From NCBI RefSeq assembly GCF_019399895.1, contig NC_091865.1, positions 6,019,001 through 6,083,000 of the forward strand: a stretch of DNA of 64,000 bases, given 5' to 3'. Numbering within the stretch: the first letter of the stretch is position 1; each line of letters opens with the position of its first letter. Of this stretch, positions 31,840 through 42,672 are shown piece after piece. Source of the stretch: Cardiocondyla obscurior (taxonomy: Eukaryota; Arthropoda; Insecta; Hymenoptera; Formicidae). The notes under the pieces were generated by a model, which was not told where the DNA came from, did no database searches, and was given only the letters and a program-made list of their open reading frames with translations. The translations under genes and the position numbers were made by a program.

Positions 31840-34338
31840 ATGAGTCAGAATCACGATACGTTAATTAACAACCAACAGGAGTTGCACGGCCGTATTGCAA
31901 GAGCCGTAGACAATTTGCGTAAGCTGGGAACAGCAAAGATAACCAGCAGTGCGATAGAAATTCGAATCAATCAACTGGATACCAATTGGGCAAAATTCGA
32001 AAAGGCTCATGATCAATTAAGAGAAGAATATTGGGAACAAGTGAAAACCCATGCCTATATTACTAAAGATTATTCTGCAATCGTGGAAGAGGTTTATTAC
32101 AATCAGCGGGCTACTTTGGAAGAAATGATGCTAACATTGTCGCCCTCAGCAGGATCGTCAAAGACACCGGAAACTCCGCGCAGTTCGGAGCCCCTTCGAA
32201 GCCAACTACCAAGATTGCAATTGCCTACTTTCTCGGGACGCTTTGAGGATTGGCCGAATTTTAAAGATCTTTTTCAGTCAATGGTGGGAGCTGACAGTTC
32301 ATTGCAAGAAATACAGAAGTTCCATTACTTAAGAAGCAGTCTTAAGGGGGAAGCGGAACAATTAACGCGAAACATTCCGACGACTGCAGGAAATTACGAA
32401 CGAGTGTGGACCATGCTTCAGGAACATTACGAAAATAAGCGTTTGCTTGTGCGCTCTGTGCTTACCTCCTTCTCAAATTTGCCGAAAATGAAAGGAGAAA
32501 GTGCATTTGAATTGCGAAAGATTTTTAATGGAATGCTGCAGACCGTTGCTGCTTTAGAGGGAATCCAGAGGCCTGTTGCAGAAAATGATTTATTTGTGCA
32601 TCGAATAATTGAGCTTTTCGATTCTTACACACGCAAGGAGTGGGAATCGGTTATTGGAAATACCACAGATCCTCCATGCTATGAGGAATTGAGACTGTTT
32701 ATGGAAAATCGTCTCCGAACTTTGGAAGCAATCCAGTTGACGGGACGTGACTTATCGTCTAAAACTACATCTGGATCTCGGGCTACGCGAGCACTTGTTT
32801 CTAACCCAGCTCCGTTACAAAGCGGAGGTAAGCCGAACACGTGTTTTTTGTGCCACGGACAACATTATATTCTGGGCTGCCCGGAATTTCAAAGAAAAGG
32901 GCCTAATGCGCGCAAAGAATTCGCGATTGAGCATCGCTTGTGTTTCAACTGCTTCGGAAATCACCAAATCAATCTGTGTCCTTCTACCAGAAGCTGCTAC
33001 TATTGTAAAGACCGACATCATTCAACAATCCATGAGGCCTGTTCAACCGGAAGTATGCGAACTGGAGTCAATGCCTCCGCCGCAGAGCGTCGTACCACCG
33101 GACCCAGAGCCATCGAGCATCGAGCCTCAGAGGAGTTCAACGCATCCAGCAGCAGGAACATCAACACCGGGACGGCGCCGCCGAAATACTCGGAAACAAC
33201 CGAAAAACCAGCCGGAACCAGCACTGAAGGAGCAGTGGCTCTCCACTTGCGTAATCTCGTAGAGCGAAAACGAGTTTTGCTTGCGACTGCCAGGGTTTTC
33301 GTTACGGACAAATTTGGTAAAAAACACACCGTGCGTGCGCTAATTGATCCGGGTTCGGAAGTCTCGCTTGCTTCTGAATCTTTAATGCAAAAATTAAAAC
33401 TCCCGCGAGTTTCGGATTCAACGCCTATTTTTGGAATTGGTGGAATAATAAATATGCATGCTCGTGGTAAAGTAACATTTAAGATAGAATCCGGAACAAA
33501 GACTCCGTTTTCATTGCAAATTACAGCGTTAATTTTGTCTCGACTCACCGCCTCCGGGGTTAGTTTAGAAAATATGTTCAGCGAATGGCAACATTTAAGC
33601 GGATTAGAGTTAGCAGATCCAGATTTTCGAGCTTCTTTTAATATTGAATTAATTTTAGGCGCGGAAGTATATGCTATTATCCTTGAAGAAGGAATACGTA
33701 AAGGAAATATAAACGCTCCGATTGCAATAAAAACCGCGTTGGGATGGGTACTTTCCGGTACGGCGGGCGGAGAGTCAACCGTCAAGGGCGTATCCGTGCA
33801 TAAATGCACCACGGGAATAGATTTGTCCGAATTAGTAAAGCAATTTTGGCAGCAGGAGGAAATAAAATTGTCTCTTCCGGCCTTAACTGCAGAAGAGATT
33901 GAGTGCGAAAAACATTTTGTAGAAACTCATCGCCGTGATGAGACAGGACGTTATATAATTCAATTGCCGTTTTTGAACAAGGACGCGATTCCAAATTTTA
34001 AAAACTCTCGCTCAATAGCTGTTAAAATGCTTCAAGCTCTGGAAAAACGATTAAGCAAACAACCGCAGATTCGTAAATTATATAATGAATTTATGACAGA
34101 ATATCAACAACTTGAACATATGACTAAAGTAACTTCACCCGCGCCGACGGATGAAATGTGCTGCTATTTGCCACATCATTGCGTAGTCAAGTCAGTCGAA
34201 GAAAAAACTAAGATACGCGTAGTTTTTAACGGATCAGCCCGAATGGCACAAAATATAAGTTTAAATCAAGTTTTGCTGACGGGTAAAAATTTGCTGCCAG
34301 AATTGCCTGCTATAATAATCAATTGGCGCCGCCACTGA
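31840..34338 (+). pseudogene. BEL/Pao 2 gag-protease-reverse transcriptase N-part (832 aa to a stop)
   Basis: Starts MSQNHDTLINNQQELHGRI. A helical gag follows with LPRLQLPTFSGRFEDWPNF near 125, three zinc modules near 333-395 (CFLCHGQHYILGC, CFNCFGNHQINLC, CYYCKDRHHSTIH), a protease with LIDPGSEVSL near 500 and the start of reverse transcriptase (VRVVFNGSA-type region, LPELPAIIINWRRH). A TGA at 34336-34338 interrupts it, and the same frame goes on at 34339 with the first catalytic block. BEL/Pao 1 has no stop at this point, so the TGA is a private lesion. Confidence 0.92.
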
Positions 34339-37185
34339 TTTGCGATAGTAGCGGATATAGAAAAAATGTACAGACAAATCTTGGTTGACGACGCGGACAA
34401 AAAAATGCAGCGTATTGTCTGGCGTTATGACCCTGCTGAGGATGTAAACGACTATCAGTTAAACACTTTAACTTATGGGCTTGCTTGTGCACCGTTTGTA
34501 GCCCTGCGAGTATTGCAACAACTCGCGGAGGATGAAAAAGAAAAATATCCTATAGGCGCTTCCGTGTTGCAATCGGAAACTTATATGGACGATATTCTTA
34601 CCGGAGCAAGTTCCGTAAACGGAATACGTGCTTTAATAAAAGATCTAGTTGCGATTTGCATGGCGGGCGGTTTCCCGTTAAAAAAATGGGCTGCTAGCTC
34701 AAAATTAATAGAAGACATAATTCCCAAAACGGAACATCAAAACCAGCCTGTCGTTTGGCAATCCATTGAGGGACACCCGATTTTAGGAATGCAATGGAAT
34801 CCTAGAACCGATACGTTTGCCTTTCATATCCATATAATTGCAGAAAAAATATACTCGAAAAGAAAGATTCTATCAGAAGTTGCACAACTGTTTGATCCGC
34901 TTGGGTGGCTAGCACCGGTTATCATTCGCGCGAAAATTTTTATTCAATCATTGTGGCTAAAAAACTTAGATTGGGATGAGCCCCTGCCGAAAGAGGAGCA
35001 AGAATTTTGGTTAAAATTTCAAGCAGAGCTCCCTGAACTGCAGAAAATTGCCTTGCCCCGCTGGATAAATAGTCTTGCCTCAAATTGTAGTATAGAAATC
35101 CACGGATTTTCAGATGCTTCCGAGAGAGCCATTGCTGCGGTTGTTTACTTACGAGTAACGTGGACTAGTCCGGACGAATATGACGATTTTCACTTTTCCA
35201 AAATTTCGCTTTTGCAATCAAAAACTAAAGTTGCTCCTTTAAAAACTATTTCTTTACCGCGATTAGAATTAAATGCCGCCGCTCTATTAGTGCGTTTAGT
35301 AAACAAAATAAAACTTGCTGCAAAATTTAAAATTAATAGAGTTTATTTATGGTCCGACTCTACGGTTACTTTAGCTTGGATTCGGGGTCATTCTTCGCGT
35401 TGGTCAACATATGTAGCTAATAGAGTGACTGAGATACAAGAAACATTGCCTGATGCTCAGTGGAAACACGTGTCCGGTAACGAAAACCCGGCCGATTGTG
35501 CGTCGCGAGGAATTTCTCCATCGGAATTAGCAGGCCACCCGCTGTGGTGGACCGGGCCAGCTTGGTTATCACCATACGATGAATTAAATGCGAGATTATT
35601 TCATCAAGAAATTCCTCGAACACATGAGGAGGAACGACCTGCTAGGGTACATATAGTTGAAAACAAAAATCAGGAAAATGAAATGCTATTGCAATTTTCT
35701 TCGCTAACACGATTATTGCATATTACTGCTTGGTGCCGTCGCTGGCCCACAAGATTACGAGAGCATAAAAATCGAGATCAAGATCTCGAATTAAGCGAAC
35801 TTGAGAGTGCAAAAAATCTTTGGATTAAGCATTCGCAAGATATATTTTTTTCCAAAGAAATTAAGACTATTAAAAATAAACAGACATTATTGCGACAAAG
35901 TGCATTATATAAATTAAATCCGTTTCTTGACAAAAATGAGATACTTCGAGTAGGTGGCCGATTGCAACACTCATCTATTAATTATAATCAAAAGCATCCG
36001 ATCATTCTCAGCAAGGATTCATATTTTGCAAAATTAATAATTGATAAGTGCCATCGTATGACACTGCACGGCGGGGTGCAGTTAACCTTAGCTACAATAA
36101 GACAAAGATATTGGATCCTAGGCGGACGCCAAATTGTTAAATCATTCATACACAAATGCGCCAAATGTATACGTTGGAAAGGAACAGCATGTTTCCCGCT
36201 TATGGGAAGTTTGCCTCATGCGAGAACTTCTCCGTTACCACCGTTCTTTAATACAGGCCTAGATTATGCTGGGCCAATTATGATGCGGACCTCAAAGGGC
36301 AGGGGCCAAAGAGCCTATAAAGGCTTTATTGCCATTTTCGTTTGTTTTTCTACCAGAGCTGTTCACATAGAAGCCGTTTCAGATTATACAACTGAAGCAT
36401 TTCTAGCGGCTTTTAGGCGATTCACTTCTAGACGCGGATTATGTGCTCATCTGTATAGTGATCGCGGTACAAATTTTATAGGGGCAGATGCGCAGCTTAG
36501 AAATTTTATAAAACAGATAACACATGATTCATTGATTAAAAATAATCTAACCAATAAAGGGGTTCTTTGGCATTTCAATCCCCCCAGTGCACCCCACTTT
36601 GGGGGTCTCTGGGAAGCCGCGGTAAAATCTGCAAAATTTCATATTCACCGGGTAATCGGTAAAGCAACACTGACGTATGAAGAATTAGCAACTTTCTTGA
36701 CGCAGGTAGAAGCATGCTTAAACTCGAGACCCTTGCTTCCTATCACCGATGACCCCGAAGATTTTGAAGCACTTACGCCGGGTCATTTTTTAATAGGGCA
36801 ACCTCTAAATGCTATACCCGAACCTTCATTACAAGAGATACCTGAGAATCGGCTAAAGCGATGGCAACTCATTCAGAAAATGCGAGACCACTTTTGGCAA
36901 CGATGGTCCAATGAATATATTCCGACGCTTAATGTAAGAAATAAATGGTCTGTTACGATGAAAAATTTAAAGATTAATACTCTATGTTTAATCCGTGGGG
37001 AAGGCACTGCACCTTCGAAGTGGCCCCTTGGGCGTATTATTGCTATTCACCCTGGAGCCGACGGTCAAGTTCGCGTGGTAACCGTTAAAACTGCAACAAC
37101 CACTTATACGCGACCTGTAGTTAAAATCGTTCCATTGTTTGCTGATAATGAAATAAATCATGATTCAAATGCAACCGAAACATAA
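34339..37185 (+). pseudogene. BEL/Pao 2 reverse transcriptase, RNase H and integrase
   Basis: In frame with the upstream ORF. ADIEKMYRQI starts just after the stop; YMDD is at about 34588. RNase H follows (HGFSDASERAIAAVVY). The integrase has an HHCC finger (CHRMTLHGG...CAKCIRW), LDYAGPIMM, YSDRGTNFIGA and HFGGLWEAAVKSAK, so the DDE triad is complete. The C-terminal TPGHFLIGQPL, PLGRIIAIHPG and VRVVTVKT blocks are typical of Pao. No env. Apart from the preceding TGA it has no lesion. It is AT-richer in codon choice than BEL/Pao 1. Confidence 0.93.
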
Positions 37186-37237
37186 ACATGCTAGCGTAAG
37201 CAAATGTTCGTTCACAGCGAGAACGAGGCGGGCGGAA

Positions 37238-37731
37238 TGTTAAGGAAAAAAGAAAATACCAAGAAATGTAATGCGATGCTTGTGCGTTGAAAGGTTTCAT
37301 GTGTTTGGAAACTTTGCTTCTTCTTTTGTTACTATAAGAAATTTATGACTGAATATCCGGTCACGTAGACCGACTGATAAATCTTCGGAGAAACTGGGCC
37401 TTCCCGTAACGCTATACGGTCGTCCTTAGGAACAAAGGCAGGGCGAGCAGATATCGCAAGCCTTCTCTCCGTTAGTTAGTTGCCTTCCGATTCTCAATGC
37501 GGATAGCTCGTGCTGCTAGCAAATAATATAACTGTGCGTTTTATACGAAAACTGCAATTGAAAAGGTTTGCTTGCGCGTCGCAGAACCGGCAAACCATTA
37601 ATACTGAACTAACTTTCTATATCTTTATTATTCTTGTTTTATTATTATTTTTTTGTATACTTTTATTCAATTAATAAACCGCATTTTCTTTACTATAAAA
37701 AAATTGTGAAGTGTTTTTGGAAACTCAAACA
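37238..37731 (+). repeat. BEL/Pao 2 3' LTR
   Basis: Copy of 31269-31762. It is followed by the target duplication GGTGT and by the rest of Gypsy A1. Confidence 0.95.
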
Positions 37732-37736
37732 GGTGT

Positions 37737-39091
37737 CCGCGCACGAGAATTTCTTGTTCCACAGAAAATTCTCGTTGATCTATGCCCCAAGTATTTTTGT
37801 TTGATAGCTTCTTTCCGGTAGTTATCGCTAATATGATATCCTTTAGATTATCGTCTGTATTAAGCGCGTTACGTATCTCTGATGCAGTAACAGGTAGAAC
37901 ATTTAGAGTTTCTGCGTAATATATATCGACTACATCTGTTTTCTTGTTTTGATCAGGAATAGGTAATCTTGATAAACAATCCGCATTGCCATTGTGTTCA
38001 GATTTTTTGTATTCGATATCATAATTAAATCCACGTAAGAAAATAGCATAATGTTGCATTCTAAGAGCGCTGTAAATCGGTAAGCCTTTATTTTTAGAGA
38101 AAATTTGTGTTAAAGAACGGTGGTCAGTGACAAGCGTAAATTTATGACCGTACAAGTACTGATATAAACGCTTGACTGCAAACACAATGGCATACGCTTC
38201 TTTATCGATCTGACTGTATTTTGCTTGCGTTTGATTCAACGTTTGAGAAATGTACATGATAGCCTTTTCGCTTCTGTCAGAATAGCGGTGTGATAAGACT
38301 GCCCCAACGCCATAAGGACTGGCGTCCGTCGCAAGAATAAGAGGTACATTCGGATCGAAGAATGCTAAACATTTATCGCTTGTAAATTCTTTTTTTGCTT
38401 TTTGAAAAGCAGCTTCTTGCGATTGTGACCAGACAAATTTCGTGTTACTACGTAATAACTCGTACAAAGGTTGGAGGATGCTACTCGCGTTTTTAATGAA
38501 TCGATTGTAATAATTTATCATGCCGATAAATGCACGTAGTTCCGTTAAATTTGTGGGGCGCGGCATTTGTGTAATTGCAAGTAGCTTTTTTTTGTCTTTA
38601 CTAATTCTGTTCTTATCTAATACATAACCGCAATAATTAATGTGATCTTGAAAGAGAGAACTTTTATCAATGTGTATTTTAATGTTGTATTCATTTAAAA
38701 TTTTTAAAACGGTATCCGCACATTCTATAAATTGTTGTAAATTTTTGGCTGCAATGCAAATACCATCCAGTAAAGATTTAACCCCTGGAATGCCTTGTAA
38801 TAAATTATCCATTGTTTTTTGCCAAATTGCTGGAGCGGAGGTCACTCCGTACATTAAACGTTTACATTTGTATAATCCGCGGTGTGTATTTAAAATTAGT
38901 ATTTTGGCAATTTCATCGTCAACTTCTAATTGTAAGTAGGCTTTAACTAGGTCAATATGTCCAAAAATGCAACAACCTGCCATTTCCGAGAATAATTCGT
39001 CTATATTAAGCATTTAATGCTCGTCTATTTCTAATTGCGGATTTATTGTTACACTGTAATCGCCGCAAAGGCGCACGCTACCGTCTTTTTT
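37737..39091 (-). pseudogene. Gypsy A1 reverse transcriptase and RNase H
   Basis: From the TAA at 39092-39094 the minus frame runs KKDGSVRLCGDYSVTINPQL, meets a second TAA (39014-39016), then MLNIDELFSEMAG, FGHIDLVKAYLQLEV, and RNase H with LATDASPYGVGAVL and VTDHRSLT. The usual Y-x-D-D active site reads LLDG (about 38763-38774), so the second catalytic Asp is lost. Coding is cut at 37737 by BEL/Pao 2, just before the integrase finger. Both stops and LLDG recur in A2. Confidence 0.88.
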
Positions 39092-40693
39092 TTAAATTGG
39101 TACAATGGGTGTAGCGTATTCAGAAGTATCCACTTTTTCTAAAATTCCTTGCTTAACTAAAGATTCTAATTCGTGATCAACTAAGGGTACCAATTTGAAA
39201 GGAAGAGAGCGCGGTTTTAAAAAGATAGGTTTTGCCCCGGTTTTTAAAATAAGTTTCGCTTGAAGTTTATTAATTTTTGTAAGATTTGGACTGGTAATGT
39301 TCGGATATTTGTCTAGTAACGCTTTTATGTATTTTTCTTTTTCATTCGGATTTGTAGTTGTTGTATTAAGAAGTAATATGGAAAGAAGAGAATTATTTGC
39401 ATTTTGTATCTTTAGAAATTCGTGTAACCATTCGCGATCTAATAATGGCTTTCGATTAACGTTTGTAACATATAGATTTAATTGAAAAAGAGTATCCTTG
39501 TATTCAACCACAACTTTTATGTAACCTATTACCTTAACTTCGGTATCGCAGAAAGTAACGAGACGCAAATCTGAGGGCTGTATTCTTCCGTCTGGAAAAA
39601 GTAGTTTCGCCTGGCGTTCCGACATCAGGGTCACTGCCGCACCGCTGTCGACTTCGAAGGTGATTTCACTGCTGTTGATCTTCAATTTCATGATGAATTT
39701 TTCACGGCTCCCCTTTTTTTCGTTAAGTTGTAGAATTTCCTGGACGTCGTCATCCTGGATCTCGGTGACCTGGTCCAGTCGTTGTTGTGTATTTTTCTTC
39801 TTGAAACAGACACGTTCAATATGTCCAGTTGTATTGCAAAATTTGCATTTGATTTGACTGGATAAAGAACACTTTGGGGCCAAATAATTCCCGCCACACC
39901 GGAAACACGATGTTTTGTTTCGTGCTTCGTAATTCCCTTTGTAAGACGTAGAGGAAGACGGACCGGAATTTGACTTCGTAAGCGACGGTTGTTTTTGTAT
40001 GGACTTCTTAGTTGTATTTTTCTTCGCGTGTAGATACTGGACGGCTGTTGTATTTTGGCTCATAACAGTTGCTTCTTTGGTTGTAAGTTCCATGGCAATT
40101 GCTGTCTGAACGGCTTTATCAAAAGTTAAATCCTTGGTTTCCAAAAGTCTGCTTTGTATGCGCTTGCTTTCTATGCCGTAGACGAATTGGTTTCTCAAAG
40201 CCGTTCTTTGAAAATTCCCAAAATTGCAAGTTAGACTCAGTTTTGTAATGGCATTAGCGTAAGTTTGTATATCTTCTCCGGCTCTTTGTTTTCGGCAGTT
40301 AAATTTGAAATTTTCTGCGATCTCGAGTTTTGCCGGAGCATAAAGTTCTTTTAGTTTGTCCGTTAGCTCACTGTAAGATTTTGTGTAGGGATTTTCTGCA
40401 CCAAAATGGTCACACAAATTATTGAACACTTCTTCACGCACGTAATGAAGGAGATGCGGCACTCTATCTTCACCATGTATATTTGTAATTATAAAAGATC
40501 CTTGTAAGCGTTGAATCCAACGATCCCAAATTGATATGCCTGGCACGAACGGTTGTACTTGTAATTGTGTAAGTTGCTGGGCAATAGGCATGATCGTGGC
40601 TGTAGCCGTAGAAATAGAAGGTGCCGAAGTCGTCGGGAGTGTCGGTTTGCCTGGTGTTTTTTCCTCTTTCTGTGGCATTTTGTCGTAAAACAC
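39092..40693 (-). CDS. Gypsy A1 gag-protease (533 aa to a shared stop)
   Basis: Starts MFYDKMPQKEEKTPGKPT. The gag has FVPGISIWDRWIQRLQGSF, LCDHFGAENPYTKSYSEL and NFKFNCRKQRAGEDIQTYA, then two zinc knuckles (CFRCGGNYLAPKC, in which Tyr replaces the His, and CKFCNTTGHIERVC) and a protease with FEVDSGAAVTLM. It ends in TPIVPI at a TAA where reverse transcriptase normally continues. It belongs to the gag-pol layout of retropepsin-linked Gypsy elements. It lies at the 5' end of the element, about 70 bp after the 5' LTR. Confidence 0.88.
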   Translation of the reverse strand: MFYDKMPQKEEKTPGKPTLPTTSAPSISTATATIMPIAQQLTQLQVQPFVPGISIWDRWIQRLQGSFIITNIHGEDRVPHLLHYVREEVFNNLCDHFGAENPYTKSYSELTDKLKELYAPAKLEIAENFKFNCRKQRAGEDIQTYANAITKLSLTCNFGNFQRTALRNQFVYGIESKRIQSRLLETKDLTFDKAVQTAIAMELTTKEATVMSQNTTAVQYLHAKKNTTKKSIQKQPSLTKSNSGPSSSTSYKGNYEARNKTSCFRCGGNYLAPKCSLSSQIKCKFCNTTGHIERVCFKKKNTQQRLDQVTEIQDDDVQEILQLNEKKGSREKFIMKLKINSSEITFEVDSGAAVTLMSERQAKLLFPDGRIQPSDLRLVTFCDTEVKVIGYIKVVVEYKDTLFQLNLYVTNVNRKPLLDREWLHEFLKIQNANNSLLSILLLNTTTTNPNEKEKYIKALLDKYPNITSPNLTKINKLQAKLILKTGAKPIFLKPRSLPFKLVPLVDHELESLVKQGILEKVDTSEYATPIVPI

Positions 40694-40766
40694 TCACTAT
40701 TCACTTGTAATAAATTCCCGAATATATTAATGCAAGAGAAAAAAAAGAAAAATCCTCGTCGCCAGC

Positions 40767-40988
40767 TATTGTGTATTCGTGGAGTATGCGTGGACGAAAG
40801 GAGAGATAATAAAAATGAACGACGTGCTTGGCCGGCTTCTTGTTTGCTACTGCTCGTCTTTATTAAAGCTGGTCTTGATAGACAAAGAAAGTAATTAATA
40901 TCTTAAATGATAGGAAGCATCTTGATGCATCCTCGGACGCATCTCAGCTCATCTTACTTGATCAACTGATTTTATGACGCATATAACA
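40767..40988 (-). repeat. Gypsy A1 5' LTR
   Basis: 222 bp. On the minus strand it ends ACACAATA and is followed by GCTGGCGACGAGGA, in which TGGCGACGAGGA is the likely primer-binding site. I could not assign the tRNA. Confidence 0.9.
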
Positions 40989-41016
40989 GTTTATAAAATT
41001 ACATAAAAAATTTTTT

Positions 41017-42062
41017 GGTAATTATGCATAAAAGGGTAGTCCTCTTCGATTTTGATGACCTTGAGATATGTTGTTAAGGTCACCTCCCTGAGTGACCTTG
41101 ACCACTTTTTAGAGGTCGGCCCCTCTCCGTTAAAAAAATATTCACTAAGAAAGTTTCAAAAATATGGCAGGTATTTGAACTATATTGACGGGGTATAAAT
41201 GATTAAATAAAGGTAAAAGTGTTATATACATAAATAAATAAAAGTTATTTAAAGTGCTAAATCGTTATATTTATTATTTGTATATTTTTTATGCATTAAT
41301 GACGTGATTACAAAATTAAATTTGTGGACTATTAATCCAGTATGGGCTACACAGTAGAACAATTAAATAAGAACCCGTGGCTTGCAGTGCAAGACGTTAT
41401 TGGTGATGCAAGAACATGGCCTAAATTTATACGCGAAATATTTTGGAACAAAAATTTTAAGAATCACAATCGAATGATTGTCGTTAATTTTGCATATTTA
41501 AATGCTATTTCTGAAGACTTTCTACACGACATCTTAAAGTTCACATTAAAAAGTGCTTATACAAACGAGAGACGACGCAACGTTAAAGATAGGTTTCGAT
41601 ATTTAAATCACGAAGTAAGTTAATTTTTTTATAACTATTACATATTAAATATATATAATATATATTTAATTAATAATTTTTATAAATTTGTAGGAATTTG
41701 GACGAAGTCGACGTAGTCGTGTTTATAGCTACAGCATTTACTTCAAAGAAATGCTAAATTTAAATTTTGAATCACGTAATTAATGCATAAAAAATATATA
41801 AATAATAAATATAACGATTTAGCACTTTAAAAAACTTTTATTTATTTATGTATATAACATTTTTATCTTTATTTAATCATTTATACCCCGTCAATATAGT
41901 TCAAATACCTGCCATATTTTTGAAACTTTCTTAGTGAATATTTTTTTAACGGGGAGGGGCCGACCTCTAAAAAGTGGTCAAGGTCACTCAGGAAGGTGAC
42001 CTTGACAACATATCTCAAGGTCATCAAAATCGAAGAGGACTACTCTTTTATGCATAATTACC
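41017..42062 (+). mobile_element. 1046-bp DNA element with about 300-bp terminal inverted repeats and its own gene
   Basis: Arms at 41017-about 41323 and about 41757-42062 are inverted copies at well over 90 percent by eye, starting GGTAATTATGCATAAAAG. They are flanked by AATTTTTT on both sides (41009-41016, 42063-42070), which could be an 8-bp target duplication but is low complexity. Between the arms is one spliced gene (41342-41783) of unknown family, whose last codons lie inside the right arm. No known transposase signature is seen. It could be a non-autonomous element carrying a cargo gene, or a short autonomous one. Confidence 0.7.
41342..41783 (+). CDS. unidentified two-exon protein (120 aa) of the TIR element
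   Basis: Exon 1 is 41342-41614 (91 codons, MGYTVEQLNKNPWLAVQDVI...), ending at a consensus GTAAGT donor. The intron is 79 bp and ends TTTGTAG. Exon 2 is 41694-41783 (EFGRSRRSRVYSYSIYF... to TAA). The joined frame is open without any lesion, in a window where nearly every other gene is broken. The protein is basic, with a Trp/Phe-rich N-terminal half (TWPKFIREIFW) and an Arg-rich patch at the splice junction (RRRNVKDRFRYL, FGRSRRSR). There is no signal peptide, membrane segment, zinc finger or DDE motif. I do not recognise the family. The start is the first ATG after the left arm. Confidence 0.6.
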
Positions 42063-42070
42063 AATTTTTT

Positions 42071-42648
42071 TTTTTAATTTTATTATTGCAGTTAAACGGA
42101 GGTGTTTCTACCATAAAACTTTTGTATAAAACTTTTTTTGATATCTTCAATAGTTTCCGAGTTGTATGGAGGAAAGTGAAAAACCTCTACATACGAAAAT
42201 ACTTTATTTCCGTAAGAATTATTTTTAAGCCGCAGCTAAAAATTTCTTAATTTATTTGTTACTCTATATGCGTAAAGCTTCTCATTATAAAAACAAAAAT
42301 TTAATCAGGGTAATACGCTTAATAATAATAATAAGATTTCCATCAAAAAAAGTTAGAGAAACTTTAAATATTCAACATTGTGAAACTTTGTGTGCAATAA
42401 TTCATCTTTAATATAAAACTTTTTTGTTTGTGCTTCAATTCGAGTGACTAATTATGAAATTGAAAGTAAATGTGAACTTTGCGCGATCTGTCGAATGACG
42501 AGAAATAACAATAAAAATGAAACGGTATCAGGTTGTGTCGATAACCTTGTCAAACTTTCCGATTAACTTGATGCGGATGTTTCTGTTTCTTGACTCTTAA
42601 AATATTAATGAGGAAATTTGTATAAAAATGTAACAATATTTGAATTAT
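42071..42648. other. right arm of the outer inverted repeat and AT-rich flank
   Basis: The first 110 bp are inverted relative to about 29690-29790. The remainder up to the start of Gypsy A2 is AT-rich and I see no gene in it. Confidence 0.4.
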
Positions 42649-42672
42649 CAAATTGGAACCCTTAGTTGATCA

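Larger units (their letters stand above)
31269..37731 (+). mobile_element. complete BEL/Pao retrotransposon 2, nested in Gypsy A1
   Basis: The 494-bp LTRs (31269-31762, 37238-37731) appear identical throughout and are bracketed by GGTGT (31264-31268, 37732-37736). A tRNA-Tyr primer site follows the 5' LTR, and a purine-rich tract (GAGGCGGGCGGAA) precedes the 3' LTR. Two long ORFs in one frame are separated by a single TGA. Gypsy A2 at 44110-44114 retains the uninterrupted target ACACC, i.e. the empty site. It is very recent. Confidence 0.96.
29818..40988 (-). mobile_element. Gypsy A1, split by BEL/Pao 2
   Basis: The 222-bp LTRs (29818-30039, 40767-40988) are bracketed by GTTTA (29813-29817, 40989-40993). 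Minus-strand gag-protease, reverse transcriptase and integrase follow in order. BEL/Pao 2 (31269-37731) sits in the region between RNase H and integrase. Without it the element is about 4.7 kb. The LTRs read TGTTATATGCG to ACACAATA. It is defective: two in-frame TAA codons and a changed reverse transcriptase active site, all shared with copy A2. Confidence 0.93.

Noticed and set aside
34336..34338. Stops in BEL/Pao 1, BEL/Pao 2 and Gypsy B pol as programmed readthrough
   Set aside because: They occur at different places in related elements and the relatives read through without a stop, so they are private nonsense changes. Only the Gypsy A stops are shared by two copies, and there the lost active-site Asp argues for decay of the source copy.
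41009..42070. Assigning the TIR element to hAT or P because of an 8-bp duplication
   Set aside because: AATTTTTT sits in A/T tracts and may match by chance; termini GGTAATTATG do not match the usual hAT or P ends.
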